Below, piece by piece: positions 10,978 through 19,915 of a stretch of DNA of 64,000 nt. The DNA comes from Umezawaea sp049997955 (lineage in GTDB: Bacteria; Actinomycetota; Actinomycetes; Mycobacteriales; Pseudonocardiaceae), in assembly GCA_049997955.1 (NCBI GenBank), contig JAEBDY010000013.1:186001-250000 (forward strand), in the 5' to 3' direction. The position numbers and the translations under genes were made by a program. The notes below the pieces were generated by a model, which ran no database searches, was not told the DNA's origin, and saw only the letters and a list, made by a program, of their open reading frames with translations. The stretch's first letter is position 1, and each line of letters opens with the position of its first letter.

Positions 10978-12121
10978 TGTGCACCTCTCCGTGGCGAACC
11001 TCGAAACGAGCGCCCGCGAGTTCCTCCGGCACGTCCTCCGCCACGGCCGCGGTGATCAGGACCTGCTCCGCGGCGCTCGCGACCTTGGCCAGCTGCCGTC
11101 GGCGGCCGCGGTCCAGCTCGGCGAAGACATCGTCCAGCACGAGCACCGGTTCGGTGCCATCGACACGCAGCAGCTCGTACCCGCCGAGCCGCAGGGCCAA
11201 CGCGAAAGACCATGACTCTCCGTGACTGGCGTAACCCTTCGCGGGCAGTTCGCCGAGCGCCAGTTCCAGCTCGTCGCGGTGCGGACCGACCAGGCAGACA
11301 CCCCGGTCGATCTCCTGCGAGCGGACGCGGTACAGCTCGACGAGCATCGCGTCCTCCAACTGGCTCCGATCGGCCCGCGGACCATCCGGCTTCCCGAAGC
11401 CATCCGGCTGCGACTCGCCGAGGCTCGACCGGTAGGCGATCCTCGCGGGCCGTGACTCCGGGGCGACCTCCGCGTACGACGCGGCCACGTGCGGCGCGAT
11501 GTCCGCGACGAGGTCGAGCCGCGCGGCGAGCAGTTCGGCGCCGTGCTTCGCCAGGTGCCCGTCCCACACGTCCAGGGTGCTGATGTCGCCGGACCGCCCG
11601 GCCCGCTTCGCCGCGCCCGCCGTCTTCAGCAGGGCGCCGCGCTGCTTGAGCACCCGCTCGTAGTCGCTGCGCACCCCGGCGTACCGGGGTGCGCGCGCCA
11701 CCAGCATCTCGTCCAGGAACCTGCGGCGTTCACCGGGATCGCCACGCACCAGCGCCAGGTCCTCCGGCGCGAACAGCACGGTGCGCAGGATGCCCAGCAC
11801 GTCACGCGGGCGGGGAACCGGGCCGCGGTTGATCCGCGCCCGGTTCGCCTTGCCCGGCGTGATCTCCAGTTCCACCAGCAGTTCGCGGCCGTCGTTGACG
11901 ACCGCGGCCCGCACCACCGCGCGGGGACTGCCGTGCCGGATCAGCGGCACGTCGGTGGCCACCCGGTGCGAGCCGAGGGTCGCCACGTAGCCGAGCGCCT
12001 CGACCAGGTTCGTCTTGCCCTGGCCGTTCGGCCCGACCAGCACGCTGACCCCCGGCTCGAACGCCAGATCAGCTCGTTCCCACGAGCGGAAGTCGCTGAC
12101 CTGGAGGTGCCTGACGTACAA
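10970..12121 (-). CDS. recF: DNA replication and repair protein RecF
   Basis: 383 aa SMC-like ATPase that works with RecO and RecR in loading RecA at gaps. Walker A is GPNGQGKT (residues 30-37). An ABC-type signature lies near the C-terminal half, and Walker B is VLVLDDVFAELD. The start is TTG 12121 (first residues YVRHLQVSDFRSW), 9 bp after the gnd stop, in the dnaN-gnd-recF-dciA run. Full length for the family. Confidence 0.97.
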   Translation of the reverse strand: MYVRHLQVSDFRSWERADLAFEPGVSVLVGPNGQGKTNLVEALGYVATLGSHRVATDVPLIRHGSPRAVVRAAVVNDGRELLVELEITPGKANRARINRGPVPRPRDVLGILRTVLFAPEDLALVRGDPGERRRFLDEMLVARAPRYAGVRSDYERVLKQRGALLKTAGAAKRAGRSGDISTLDVWDGHLAKHGAELLAARLDLVADIAPHVAASYAEVAPESRPARIAYRSSLGESQPDGFGKPDGPRADRSQLEDAMLVELYRVRSQEIDRGVCLVGPHRDELELALGELPAKGYASHGESWSFALALRLGGYELLRVDGTEPVLVLDDVFAELDRGRRRQLAKVASAAEQVLITAAVAEDVPEELAGARFEVRHGEVHSV

Positions 12122-12130
12122 CGGCGGTCG

Positions 12131-13045
12131 TCAGCTCTGCGTGCTGCCGCTGCCGGACGACGGCCCGGCGGCGGTGACGGCGTGGCCACCGAACTGGTTG
12201 CGCAGGGCGGCCACCGCGCGCATGGCGGGCGAGTCGTCCTGGCGGGAGGCGAACCTGGCGAACAGCGCGGCGGAGATCACCGGCGCGGGCACCGCGAGGT
12301 TGATCGCCTCCTCGACGGTCCACCGGCCCTCGCCGGAGTCCTCGACGTGGCCGCGCAGGTCGTCCAGCTCGGGGTCGGAGTCGAGCGCGCGGACCAGCAG
12401 GTCGAGCAGCCAGGACCGGACGACGGTGCCGCGCTGCCACGCCTTGATGGTCGCGGGCACGTCCTCCACCAGCTTGGAGGCCTCCAGCAGCTCGAAGCCC
12501 TCGGCGTACGCCTGCATCAGGCCGTACTCGATGCCGTTGTGGATCATCTTCGCGAAGTGGCCCGCGCCGACCGAACCGGCGTGCGCGAAGCCCTCCTCGC
12601 GGGGACCCTCCGGGCGCAGCGCGTCGAAGATCGGCATCGCCTTCTCGACGTCCTCGGCGGCGCCGCCGACCATCAGGCCGTAGCCGTTCTCCAGGCCCCA
12701 CACGCCACCGGACACACCGCTGTCGAGGTAGCCGATCCCCTTGCCCGCCAACAGGTCCGCGTTCACCTTGTCGTCGGTGTAGCGGGAGTTCCCGCCGTCG
12801 ATCACGAGGTCGCCCTCGGCCAGCAGCTCGCCCAGGTCGGCGATCGTCTGCCGGGTGATGTCGCCTGCCGGGACCATCACCCACACGACGCGGGGTGCTT
12901 CCAGCTTGTCGACCAGGTCGGCGAGCGAACTCGCGTCGGTGACCTCGGGGTTGCGGTCGTAACCGACAACCTCGTGGCCCGCGCGGCGAATTCGCTCGCG
13001 CATGTTGAAGCCCATCTTGCCGAGGCCCACAAGTCCGAGCTGCAC
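12131..13045 (-). CDS. gnd: 6-phosphogluconate dehydrogenase, decarboxylating (short type)
   Basis: 304 aa. Oxidises 6-phosphogluconate to ribulose-5-phosphate and CO2 in the pentose phosphate pathway. The nucleotide-binding Rossmann start is GLVGLGKMG (residues 4-12). Substrate motifs are GGNSRYTDD, the SGVSGG loop, and the catalytic Lys/Asn of HFAKMIHNGIEYG. This is the short (about 300 aa) GnD form, not the 470-aa enzyme. The GTG start has a GGGGAG site. Its place between dnaN and recF is normal for this order and has no obvious replication role. Confidence 0.95.
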   Translation of the reverse strand: MQLGLVGLGKMGFNMRERIRRAGHEVVGYDRNPEVTDASSLADLVDKLEAPRVVWVMVPAGDITRQTIADLGELLAEGDLVIDGGNSRYTDDKVNADLLAGKGIGYLDSGVSGGVWGLENGYGLMVGGAAEDVEKAMPIFDALRPEGPREEGFAHAGSVGAGHFAKMIHNGIEYGLMQAYAEGFELLEASKLVEDVPATIKAWQRGTVVRSWLLDLLVRALDSDPELDDLRGHVEDSGEGRWTVEEAINLAVPAPVISAALFARFASRQDDSPAMRAVAALRNQFGGHAVTAAGPSSGSGSTQS

Positions 13046-13074
13046 GTGCTGACTCCCCTGTTTCGAGTTGAGGT

Positions 13075-14214
13075 TTAGCCGGGCAGGCGTACGGGCATAA
13101 GCAGGTACAGGTAGCCCGGCGCCACGCCGCCCTCATCATCGACCGGCTTCAACAGGGCGGGCCTGCTGGGGGTCGTGAAGGACAGGTGGGCCTTGGCGGT
13201 GCGCACGGCGTGCACGCCCTCCAGGAGGTACGTGGGGTTGAACGCGATCGTCACCGGCTCGCCGGTGTACTCGACCGGGAGCTCCTCCTCCGCGCTGCCC
13301 TCGTCGTCGCCACCCGCCGACAGGCGCAGACCGCCGTCGACGAACTCCAGCCGGACCTGGGTACCCCGCTCCGCGACGAGCGACACCCGCTTGATGGCCT
13401 GGACGAGCGAGTCGACCTCGATGATCGCGGCGGCCGAGTGCTCGCTCGGGAGGAGCTGGCGGTACTTCGGGAAGTCCGCGTCGAGCAGCCGGGTCGTGGT
13501 GCGCCTGCCGTTGCCCGAGAGGCCGAGGAGCCCGTCGTTCGCCGCGAGCGACAGCTCGACCTTGTTGCCCGAACCGCCGAGGGTCTTGGCCGCGTCGGCG
13601 AGCGTGCGCGCCGGGACCAGCACGGCGGTCTCGCTCAGGGTCTCGTTCGGCTCCCACGCGAACTCGCGCATCGCCAGCCGGAACCGGTCGGTCGCGACGA
13701 GGGTGAACTTGCCCTCGCCGATCTCCATCCGCACACCGGTCAGCATCGGCAGGGTGTCGTCCTTGCCCGCCGCGACGGCGACCTGGGCGACGGCCTCGCT
13801 GAAGACCTCACCGGCCAGCTCACCCGCCAGCTGCGGCATGTTCGGCAGCGCGGGGTAGTCCTCGACCGGCATCGTCGGGAGGCTGAACTTCGCGCTGCCG
13901 CAAGTGATCGTCATCCGGGAGCCGTCGACGGAGATCTCGACCGGGTGGTTCGGCAGCGCCTTGGTGATGTCGGCGAGGAGCCGACCGGAGACGAGCGTCT
14001 TGCCGCCGTCCGCGATCGTGGCCGGAACGCCGACCGTCGCCGAGACCTCGTAGTCGAAGCCGGAGACGGTGAGCGAGTCGCCCGGCGCCCCGTCCGCGGA
14101 ACCGGCGTCGAGCATGACTCCACCGAGCACCGGAACGGGCGGCCTGGACGGCAGGCTGCGCGCGACCCAGGCGACGGCGTCGGCCAGGCCGTCGCGCTCG
14201 ACGCGGATCTTCAT
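13075..14214 (-). CDS. dnaN: DNA polymerase III sliding clamp (beta)
   Basis: 379 aa. Ring-shaped processivity clamp, three repeats of the clamp fold. It has family-typical patches such as EDYPALPNMP, the mid-chain LVATDRFRLAMREF, and the C-terminal PVDDEGG...YLLMPVRLPG that forms the peptide-binding pocket. ATG start at 14214. It is preceded by the 858-bp dnaA-dnaN gap that contains oriC, and followed by gnd after 29 bp. Confidence 0.98.
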   Translation of the reverse strand: MKIRVERDGLADAVAWVARSLPSRPPVPVLGGVMLDAGSADGAPGDSLTVSGFDYEVSATVGVPATIADGGKTLVSGRLLADITKALPNHPVEISVDGSRMTITCGSAKFSLPTMPVEDYPALPNMPQLAGELAGEVFSEAVAQVAVAAGKDDTLPMLTGVRMEIGEGKFTLVATDRFRLAMREFAWEPNETLSETAVLVPARTLADAAKTLGGSGNKVELSLAANDGLLGLSGNGRRTTTRLLDADFPKYRQLLPSEHSAAAIIEVDSLVQAIKRVSLVAERGTQVRLEFVDGGLRLSAGGDDEGSAEEELPVEYTGEPVTIAFNPTYLLEGVHAVRTAKAHLSFTTPSRPALLKPVDDEGGVAPGYLYLLMPVRLPG

Positions 14215-14436
14215 GAGCGTCCTTCCTCAAGTCGGCATGACCGACCGGGGGGACGGTCGGTCCAACGTGGCGATGCGTTGAGAGCTGTGGGGGGTGAACC
14301 GCTGGGAAGCGGACCGCGTTCGCCTCAGGTCGGTCGAGCTTGGGCTCCAACCTCCCGGCGTGGTTGCTCCACCGTAGAGCGTCCGGAGCCCTCACGTCAT
14401 CTCGGGGCGGGGACTGCGGGAGGGCGGTCCGAGCGC

Positions 14437-14766
14437 TTGTCCCCGGGTTTCGCCACCCCCTGTTTTTCTTTTGTTCTTCTCTTCAAGAGAGAACAACAGC
14501 AGTAACAGTAAGGGTTGTGGATTGTGTGGACAACGTCTGTCCTCGCAGGTCAGCGCCCCTTCGAACCTGTGGGCAACCGGGGGGTCCCACCCGGGGACAA
14601 CTCGGGGCACCCGGGGACAACTCCAGCGTTGCTCCGTTTGGTCCACAGGAAGGCCGACTTGTCCCCGGGTGCGTCCCCGGGTGTGGGTGGTGTTGTCCCC
14701 GGGTGCTGCACAGGGTTCGGAGCCTGAAACTCCCCCGTTCGGACAACTTTTCTGAGGTTGTACACA
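14437..14766. other. oriC: Chromosomal replication origin (oriC) with DnaA boxes
   Basis: Lies in the 858-bp dnaN-dnaA gap. A perfect actinobacterial DnaA box (TTGTCCACA, minus strand) is at 14525-14533. One-mismatch boxes are at 14568-14576 (TTGCCCACA, minus), 14639-14647 (TGGTCCACA) and 14758-14766 (TTGTACACA), and TTGTCCGAA (minus) is at 14738-14746. A second motif, TTGTCCCCGG or its complement, occurs at 14437, 14591, 14611, 14659 and 14693, with a GCGTCCCCGG variant at 14671. An AT-rich stretch (about 14460-14515) with an imperfect TTGTTC/GAACAA palindrome is a candidate unwinding element. No gene is visible in 14215-15015. Confidence 0.88.
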
Positions 14767-15015
14767 GGCTGAGACCGGCGGTCCACGAGAAAAGTGGTGA
14801 TGTCCCGCCGCCGTCCCGACCCCTGGCGGTGCCCGACCCGGCCGTCGACAGGGTCCCGGGTCGTACCGCGGGGGTGCTGAGAAAAGTCCGGCGAGCGCGC
14901 GCGGACGCCGTTCGAGGGCGCCGGGATTTCTGATCGGGCGTGCGCCGCGAGTCGGGGGCGCAGTCGGAAAGGAAGCCGCGTCCGGCGGGAGGGGCGGGGC
15001 AAGGGTCCCACGGGA

Positions 15016-15060
15016 CGAAGCGGGCGGGACCACCTCCGTGAGGTGATCCCGCCCGCTTCG
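15016..15060 (-). terminator. Terminator of dnaA
   Basis: A 20-bp stem with one mismatch (15016-15035 with 15041-15060) and a 5-base loop, 12 bases beyond the dnaA stop. It insulates oriC from dnaA transcription. Confidence 0.8.
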
Positions 15061-15072
15061 TTCGGCTCGGTA

Positions 15073-16749
15073 CTAGACGGTGTGCCGGGAGCGCTGCTTG
15101 ATGCGCGAGGTGAGTTCCTGGACCTGGTCGTAGATCCGGCGGCGCTCGGCCATCTCCTTGCGGATCTTCTTGTCCGCGTGCATCACCGTCGTGTGGTCGC
15201 GGCCGCCGAACGTCTGGCCGATCTTCGGCAGCGACAGGTCGGTCAGCTCGCGGCACAGGTACATGGAGATCTGCCGGGCGTTCGCAAGCGCTTTCGTCTT
15301 GCCCTTGCCGCACAGGTCGTCGATCGTCACGCCGAAGTACTCCGCCGTGACGGCCATGATCGTCGGCGCGGTCACCTCCGGCGCGTGCGAGTCCGGGATC
15401 AGGTCCCGCAGCACGATCTCCGCCAGCTGCACGTCGACCGGCTGCCGGTTGAGCGACGCGAACGCCGTCACCCGGATCAGCGCGCCTTCGAGCTCGCGGA
15501 TGTTCCGCTCGATCCGCGCCGCGATGAACTCCAGCACCTCGGCGGGCGCCGCCAACCGGTCCTGCGCCGCCTTCTTGCGGAGGATCGCGATCCGCGTCTC
15601 CAGCTCGGGCGGCTGGATGTCCGTGATCAGACCCCACTCGAACCGCGTCCGCAGCCGGTCCTCCAGGGTCTCCAGCCGCTTGGGCGGCCGGTCGGAGGAC
15701 ACGACGATCTGCTTGTTCGAGTTGTGCAGCGTGTTGAACGTGTGGAAGAACTCCTCCTGCGTGCCTTCCTTGCCCTCCAGGAACTGGATGTCGTCGACGA
15801 GGAGCACGTCGATGTCCCGGTAGCGGCGCTGGAACGCGACCTTGCGGTCGTCGCGGAGCGAGTTGATGAAGTCGTTGGTGAACTCCTCGGTCGACACGTA
15901 CCGCACCCGCATGCCGGGGAACAGCCGCTGGGCGTAGTGCCCGACCGCGTGGAGCAGGTGCGTCTTGCCGAGCCCGGACTCGCCCCAGATGAAGAGCGGG
16001 TTGTACGCACGGGCGGGCGCCTCGGCCACCGCGACCGCGGCCGCGTGGGCGAACCGGTTCGAGGCGCCGATGACGAACGTGTCGAAGTTGTACTTCTCGT
16101 TCAACCGGGTCTGCGACGTCGGCGGGTTCGCGGGCCGGGTGAACGGCGTGCCGCTGACCGGGGCGCTGCCGCTGAACGTCGGCCAGATCTCGTGGACGGT
16201 CGCGAGCGCCTCGCGGGCTTCGCGCTCCTCGTCCACCTCGTCGCTGTCCGACTCGCCGTCGCCGTCCTCACCGGTCGGCATCCCCGGCATGGCCAACTGC
16301 TGCTGGCCGGGCATCAACGAGCCGGGCATCTGACCGGGCATCTGCTGCCCCGGCATCGGCGAGGGCATCGGGCTCGGCATCTGGCCGGGCATCGACTGGT
16401 TGAGCAGACCGATCGGCTGGCTGATCCCGTTGCCGCCGGGCACGCCGTGCGCGACCTGGATGGGAGCCGTCGGGGTGTTCACCGGTTCAGGTGAATCGAC
16501 CTTCACGGCCAGCGACACGGCCCGACCGAGGCGGCGGGACAGCGCGGCGGTGATGGGTTCGCGCAGCGCGCGCTCGATCGCTTCCTTCGCGAAGTCGCTC
16601 GGCGCGGCCAGCAGCGCGGTTCCGTCGAGCAGACCGATCGGCCTGGTCACCCGCATCCAAGCTCGCTGCTGCGGGGACAGGGTGCTGGCGGCCAGTTCCG
16701 CGACCACCTGCTCCCACACGAGACCGAGATCGGTCTGGTGGTTGGACAC
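15073..16749 (-). CDS. dnaA: Chromosomal replication initiator DnaA
   Basis: 558 aa. Binds DnaA boxes in oriC and melts the origin. Domain I is about residues 1-90. Domain II is a long linker with a Met-Pro-Gly-Gln repeat stretch (about 118-158) and an acidic part. Domain III is the AAA+ core with Walker A GESGLGKTH and Walker B LLVDDIQFLEGK. Domain IV has the DNA-recognition motif GGRDHTTVMHADKKI. The GTG at 16749 has an AGGGGAGGGGAG ribosome site. DnaA boxes around the promoter suggest autoregulation. Length is in the upper part of the actinobacterial range because of the linker. Confidence 0.98.
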   Translation of the reverse strand: MSNHQTDLGLVWEQVVAELAASTLSPQQRAWMRVTRPIGLLDGTALLAAPSDFAKEAIERALREPITAALSRRLGRAVSLAVKVDSPEPVNTPTAPIQVAHGVPGGNGISQPIGLLNQSMPGQMPSPMPSPMPGQQMPGQMPGSLMPGQQQLAMPGMPTGEDGDGESDSDEVDEEREAREALATVHEIWPTFSGSAPVSGTPFTRPANPPTSQTRLNEKYNFDTFVIGASNRFAHAAAVAVAEAPARAYNPLFIWGESGLGKTHLLHAVGHYAQRLFPGMRVRYVSTEEFTNDFINSLRDDRKVAFQRRYRDIDVLLVDDIQFLEGKEGTQEEFFHTFNTLHNSNKQIVVSSDRPPKRLETLEDRLRTRFEWGLITDIQPPELETRIAILRKKAAQDRLAAPAEVLEFIAARIERNIRELEGALIRVTAFASLNRQPVDVQLAEIVLRDLIPDSHAPEVTAPTIMAVTAEYFGVTIDDLCGKGKTKALANARQISMYLCRELTDLSLPKIGQTFGGRDHTTVMHADKKIRKEMAERRRIYDQVQELTSRIKQRSRHTV

Positions 16750-16802
16750 CTGCGCGCTCCCCTCCCCTCGACGTGCTCCCCCCGTGGAGCTACCCGCTCC
16801 AC

Positions 16803-16845
16803 GGTGTGGATTCGGAGAATAGAGGCATCCACAGAGTTATCCACA
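16803..16845 (-). promoter_or_regulatory. dnaA promoter region with DnaA boxes
   Basis: A perfect TTATCCACA box (16837-16845), a GCATCCACA near-box (16825-16833) and TGTGGATTC (16803-16811) flank a possible minus-strand -10, TATTCT (16816-16821). The rest of the 476-bp dnaA-rpmH gap (16750-17225) shows no gene; it must hold the two divergent promoters. Confidence 0.6.
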
Positions 16846-17225
16846 ACTGTGCACGAAGGTGCGTCGGGACGCGGCGGATCCCGGCAGCGGTTCCAGCGCA
16901 CCGCGCGGGCCGTTCCGGCGACATCCGGGTGAGCCTCGAAATCCGCGAAGCGTGCAGGTTAACAAGCCCCGCGCCGTGCCACAAGGCGCTGGGACGGGCA
17001 GGCACCCCGGTGTCGTCGGCCCGTCGCCCGGCGTGTCCGGGGCCACCCCGATTTGAGAACCGGGCCCCCGCCTGCGTACCCTCGGATGAGTCTCCCGCGA
17101 GCGACGGGTGCGTTTGGCGCGCTCTTGCCGCGACCGTCCTGCCCAGGTGCCGGACGGCGCCGGATTGTTGATCGGCTGGGGACGCCCACAGACCTGCTTG
17201 GTAGTCAGCACCGGGAGATCCAGCC

Positions 17226-17369
17226 GTGAGCAAGGGTAAGCGCACCTTCCAGCCCAACAACCGCCGCCGCGCCAAGACGCACGGCTTCCGGCTGCGCATG
17301 CGCACCCGCGCCGGCCGGGCCATCCTCGCGGCGCGGCGCACCAAGGGCCGCGACCGCCTGTCCGCCTGA
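17226..17369 (+). CDS. rpmH: 50S ribosomal protein L34
   Basis: 47 aa, strongly basic: starts SKGKRTFQPNNRRRAKTHGF and continues with RLRMRTRAGRAILAARR, the full L34 signature. The GTG start has a GGGAG site 9 bases upstream. First gene of the rpmH-rnpA-yidD-yidC-jag run, divergent from dnaA. Confidence 0.98.
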   Translation: MSKGKRTFQPNNRRRAKTHGFRLRMRTRAGRAILAARRTKGRDRLSA

Positions 17370-17382
17370 TAACAGCAGCGCC

Positions 17383-17757
17383 GTGCTTCCCGCGGCCGCC
17401 CGGCTGACCCGCAGCCAGGACTTCGGCCTGGTGGTTCGCCGAGGCCGCCGTGCAGGACGGCCCCGGCTGGTCGTGCACGCCCTGGTGCTGTCACCAGAGC
17501 GGCAGACGTCTACTGAATCCTCGGCGCGGCCCACCTTGGACATGTCCAAGGTGGGCTTCGTCGTGAGCAAAGCCGTGGGCAACTCGGTGGTCCGCCACCG
17601 GGTGAGCCGCAAGTTGCGCCACGTCGTCCGCGACCGGTTGGCGCTGCTGCCCACGGGCACCTCGCTCGTCGTGCGCGCGCTGCCCGCCTCAGCCGAGGCG
17701 TCCAGCGCGGAGCTGGCGGCGGACTTCGACGCCGCGCTGCGCAGGCTGTTGCGATGA
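17383..17757 (+). CDS. rnpA: Ribonuclease P protein component
   Basis: 124 aa basic protein that assists the RNase P RNA in 5' maturation of tRNA. It begins with the conserved LTRSQDF and carries the RNR-like motif as GNSVVRHRVSRKLRH, plus a C-terminal LPAS helix. The GTG start at 17383 is 13 bp after rpmH. The stop overlaps the yidD ATG by 4 bp (ATGA). Residues about 40-55 form a short insertion relative to the minimal family. Confidence 0.95.
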   Translation: MLPAAARLTRSQDFGLVVRRGRRAGRPRLVVHALVLSPERQTSTESSARPTLDMSKVGFVVSKAVGNSVVRHRVSRKLRHVVRDRLALLPTGTSLVVRALPASAEASSAELAADFDAALRRLLR

Positions 17758-18035
17758 CGCCCACCGAGTCGAGTCCACTTGCGCGGGTGCTCATCCTGCC
17801 GGTGCGGCTCTACCAGCGGTTCATCTCGCCGTTCCTACCGCCGAGTTGCCGCTTCTACCCGAGTTGCAGTGCCTACGCGGTCGAAGCGTTGACCGTCCAC
17901 GGTGCGCTGCGCGGCTCCTGGCTGACCCTTCGCCGTCTTGCCCGCTGCGGACCCTGGCACCCTGGAGGCCTGGACCCCGTTCCACCGAGGAGACCTCGCC
18001 AGGAACAGGTCCCCGACACATCCGCCGAGGAGTAG
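17754..18035 (+). CDS. yidD: Membrane protein insertion efficiency factor YidD
   Basis: 93 aa. An amphipathic start is followed by LYQRFISPFLPPSCRFYPSCSAYAVEAL, split by the conserved Cys residues, then GSWLTLRRLARCGPWHPGGLDPVP. This is the complete YidD signature. It acts at the inner face of the membrane with YidC. Translationally coupled to rnpA (ATGA) and 4 bp ahead of yidC. Confidence 0.95.
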   Translation: MTPTESSPLARVLILPVRLYQRFISPFLPPSCRFYPSCSAYAVEALTVHGALRGSWLTLRRLARCGPWHPGGLDPVPPRRPRQEQVPDTSAEE

Positions 18036-18039
18036 CTCC

Positions 18040-19116
18040 GTGCTCAACTTCATCTACTACCCGGTGTCCTTCATCCTCTGGTGTTGGCACTGGGTTTTCG
18101 GCCACGTCTTCGGCGAGTCCAGCGGTATTGCGTGGGCGCTGGCGGTGGTCTTCCTCGTCTTCACTCTCCGCGCCCTGCTGTTCAAGCCGTTCGTCGGCCA
18201 GGTGCGCTCCATGCGGAAGATGCAGGAGTTCGCACCGGAACTGCAGAAGATCAAGAAGAAGTACGGCAACGACCGCCAGCGCCAAGCGGCCGAGATGCAG
18301 AAGCTTCAGTCCGAGCACGGGGTCAGCCCGCTCGGCGGCTGCCTTCCCATGCTGGTCCAGATCCCGGTGTTCATCGGTCTGTTCCACGTTCTGCGCTCGT
18401 TCAGGCCCGGCTGGGGCGAGGTCTACTTCTTCGACGCCAAGGGTGTCGAATCGTTCGTCCAGGCGAAGCTGCTCGGCGCGAACCTGTCGACCTTCATCAC
18501 GATGCCCGCCGACCAGCTGGAGCAGTTCCTCACCCAGCGGAGCTCGGTCATCATCGTCGCGATCCCGCTGATGATCATCGCCAGCATCGCGACCCACTTC
18601 ACCGCGCGCCACTCGGTGGCCCGGCAGACGCAGGCGGCCACGGACAACCCGCAGACCGCCATCATGAACAAGCTGACCCTCTACATCTTCCCGCTCGGTG
18701 TGCTCATCGGTGGTCTCTTCTTCCCCATCGCGATCCTCCTGTACTGGCTGAGCAACAACGGCTGGACGCTCGCGCAGCAGCACTTCGTGTACCGGCGCAT
18801 CGACCGCGAGGAAGAAGCCAAGAAGGTCGAAGCCATCACCCAGCGCAAGGACCTCGCGCCCAAGCCCGGCCAGAAGCCGACCGCTCCGCGCGCGGGCCAG
18901 AAGCCCGTCGCTGGCACCAGGCCGAAGCCCATTGCCGGCGCCCGGCCCGCAGGCGCCCCCAGGGCCAAGCGACCCGTCCCGCCCGCCCAGGACACCGCGC
19001 CCGAGGTCGTGGACGCGGCGCCTGAGGCCAACGGCACCGCGGCCAACACCGAGATCCCCGGCCTGATCACAGGTCGATCCCCTGGCAAGAAGCAGGGCAA
19101 CAAGAAGCGTCGTTGA
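18040..19116 (+). CDS. yidC: Membrane protein insertase YidC
   Basis: 358 aa. Inserts proteins into the membrane alone or with Sec. The YidC/Oxa1 core has five membrane helices. The groove residues include the Arg in VFTLRALLFKPF, and the cytoplasmic hairpin is KIKKKYGNDRQRQAAEMQKL. The basic tail (about 265-358) is rich in Lys, Pro and Ala, with QKP repeats and a terminal KKQGNKKRR, expected to touch ribosomes. GTG 18040 is chosen because homology begins there (LNFIYYPVSFILW); the frame is open further upstream but overlaps yidD. Confidence 0.96.
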   Translation: MLNFIYYPVSFILWCWHWVFGHVFGESSGIAWALAVVFLVFTLRALLFKPFVGQVRSMRKMQEFAPELQKIKKKYGNDRQRQAAEMQKLQSEHGVSPLGGCLPMLVQIPVFIGLFHVLRSFRPGWGEVYFFDAKGVESFVQAKLLGANLSTFITMPADQLEQFLTQRSSVIIVAIPLMIIASIATHFTARHSVARQTQAATDNPQTAIMNKLTLYIFPLGVLIGGLFFPIAILLYWLSNNGWTLAQQHFVYRRIDREEEAKKVEAITQRKDLAPKPGQKPTAPRAGQKPVAGTRPKPIAGARPAGAPRAKRPVPPAQDTAPEVVDAAPEANGTAANTEIPGLITGRSPGKKQGNKKRR

Positions 19117-19145
19117 CCGGGCGCTTGCCCTGGAGAGGAGACATC

Positions 19146-19721
19146 GTGTCGGAGACGTTGCAGGCGGCCGAAGTGGACGCGACCGAGGTGGACGCGGCCG
19201 AGGCGGACGTGCCGGAGGAGACCGCCGAGGCGGAGCCGAAGACGCGTGGCAGTTCGGAAGACCTGCTCGTCCAAGAAGGCGACATCGCGGGTGACTACCT
19301 GGAGCGCCTGCTCGACCTGCTCGACTACGACGGCGACATCGACCTGGACGTCGAAGCCGGTCGGGCGATCGTCAGCATCGACGGTGGCGAGGACCTGGAG
19401 AAGCTCGTCGGAACCCGTGGCACCGTGCTCGAGTCGCTGCAGGAGTTGACTCGGCTCGCGGTGCAGCAGGAGACCGGCGTCCGCAGCAGGCTCATGCTCG
19501 ACGTGGCGGGCTGGCGCGCCGGCCGTCGTGCGGAACTGGCCGACCTCGGCCGCACCACCGCGGAGAAGGTGCTGTCGTCGGGTGAGCGCATCCGCCTGCA
19601 CCCGATGACCCCGTTCGAGCGCAAGGTCGTCCACGACGCCGTGGCCGCCGTTGCGGGTGTGCACAGCGAGAGCGAGGGCGAGGAGCCCCAGCGCCGAGTG
19701 GTGATCCTGCCGCAGGCCTGA
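19146..19721 (+). CDS. jag: Jag/KhpB-type RNA-binding protein (KH plus R3H)
   Basis: 191 aa. An acidic N-terminal region (residues 1-40) is followed by a KH-like domain (about 48-115, with LVGTRGTVLESLQELTRLAV) and an R3H domain near the C-terminus (RIRLHPMTPFERKVVHD). The family is an RNA chaperone affecting cell-wall synthesis and division in Gram-positives. A strong GGAGAGGAG site precedes GTG 19146. Last gene of the rpmH operon, followed by a strong terminator at 19736. Confidence 0.93.
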   Translation: MSETLQAAEVDATEVDAAEADVPEETAEAEPKTRGSSEDLLVQEGDIAGDYLERLLDLLDYDGDIDLDVEAGRAIVSIDGGEDLEKLVGTRGTVLESLQELTRLAVQQETGVRSRLMLDVAGWRAGRRAELADLGRTTAEKVLSSGERIRLHPMTPFERKVVHDAVAAVAGVHSESEGEEPQRRVVILPQA

Positions 19722-19735
19722 CCCCCGTTCGACCA

Positions 19736-19774
19736 AGCGCGGCCCGCTCCCCCGTGGAGCGGGCCGCGCTTTTT
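19736..19774 (+). terminator. Strong intrinsic terminator after jag
   Basis: A 15-bp perfect stem (19736-19750 with 19756-19770), 5-base loop and T-run. Its 3' edge abuts the first parS-like site. Confidence 0.9.
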
Positions 19775-19789
19775 GTTTCACGTGGAACA
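19774..19789. promoter_or_regulatory. parS: parS-like site 1
   Basis: TGTTTCACGTGGAACA: one substitution from the consensus TGTTTCACGTGAAACA. Confidence 0.75.
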
Positions 19790-19915
19790 CGGCCAGCGGT
19801 GTGGCTCAGGGGCTGACCAGATCGTCAGCTCGGTCGGGTGATCGGCCGGGCTGGTCCCGCACATTGAGTGCGGGAGGTGGTCGTGCCTGACCGATCGCCT
19901 TCGTCCGCCGACTAG

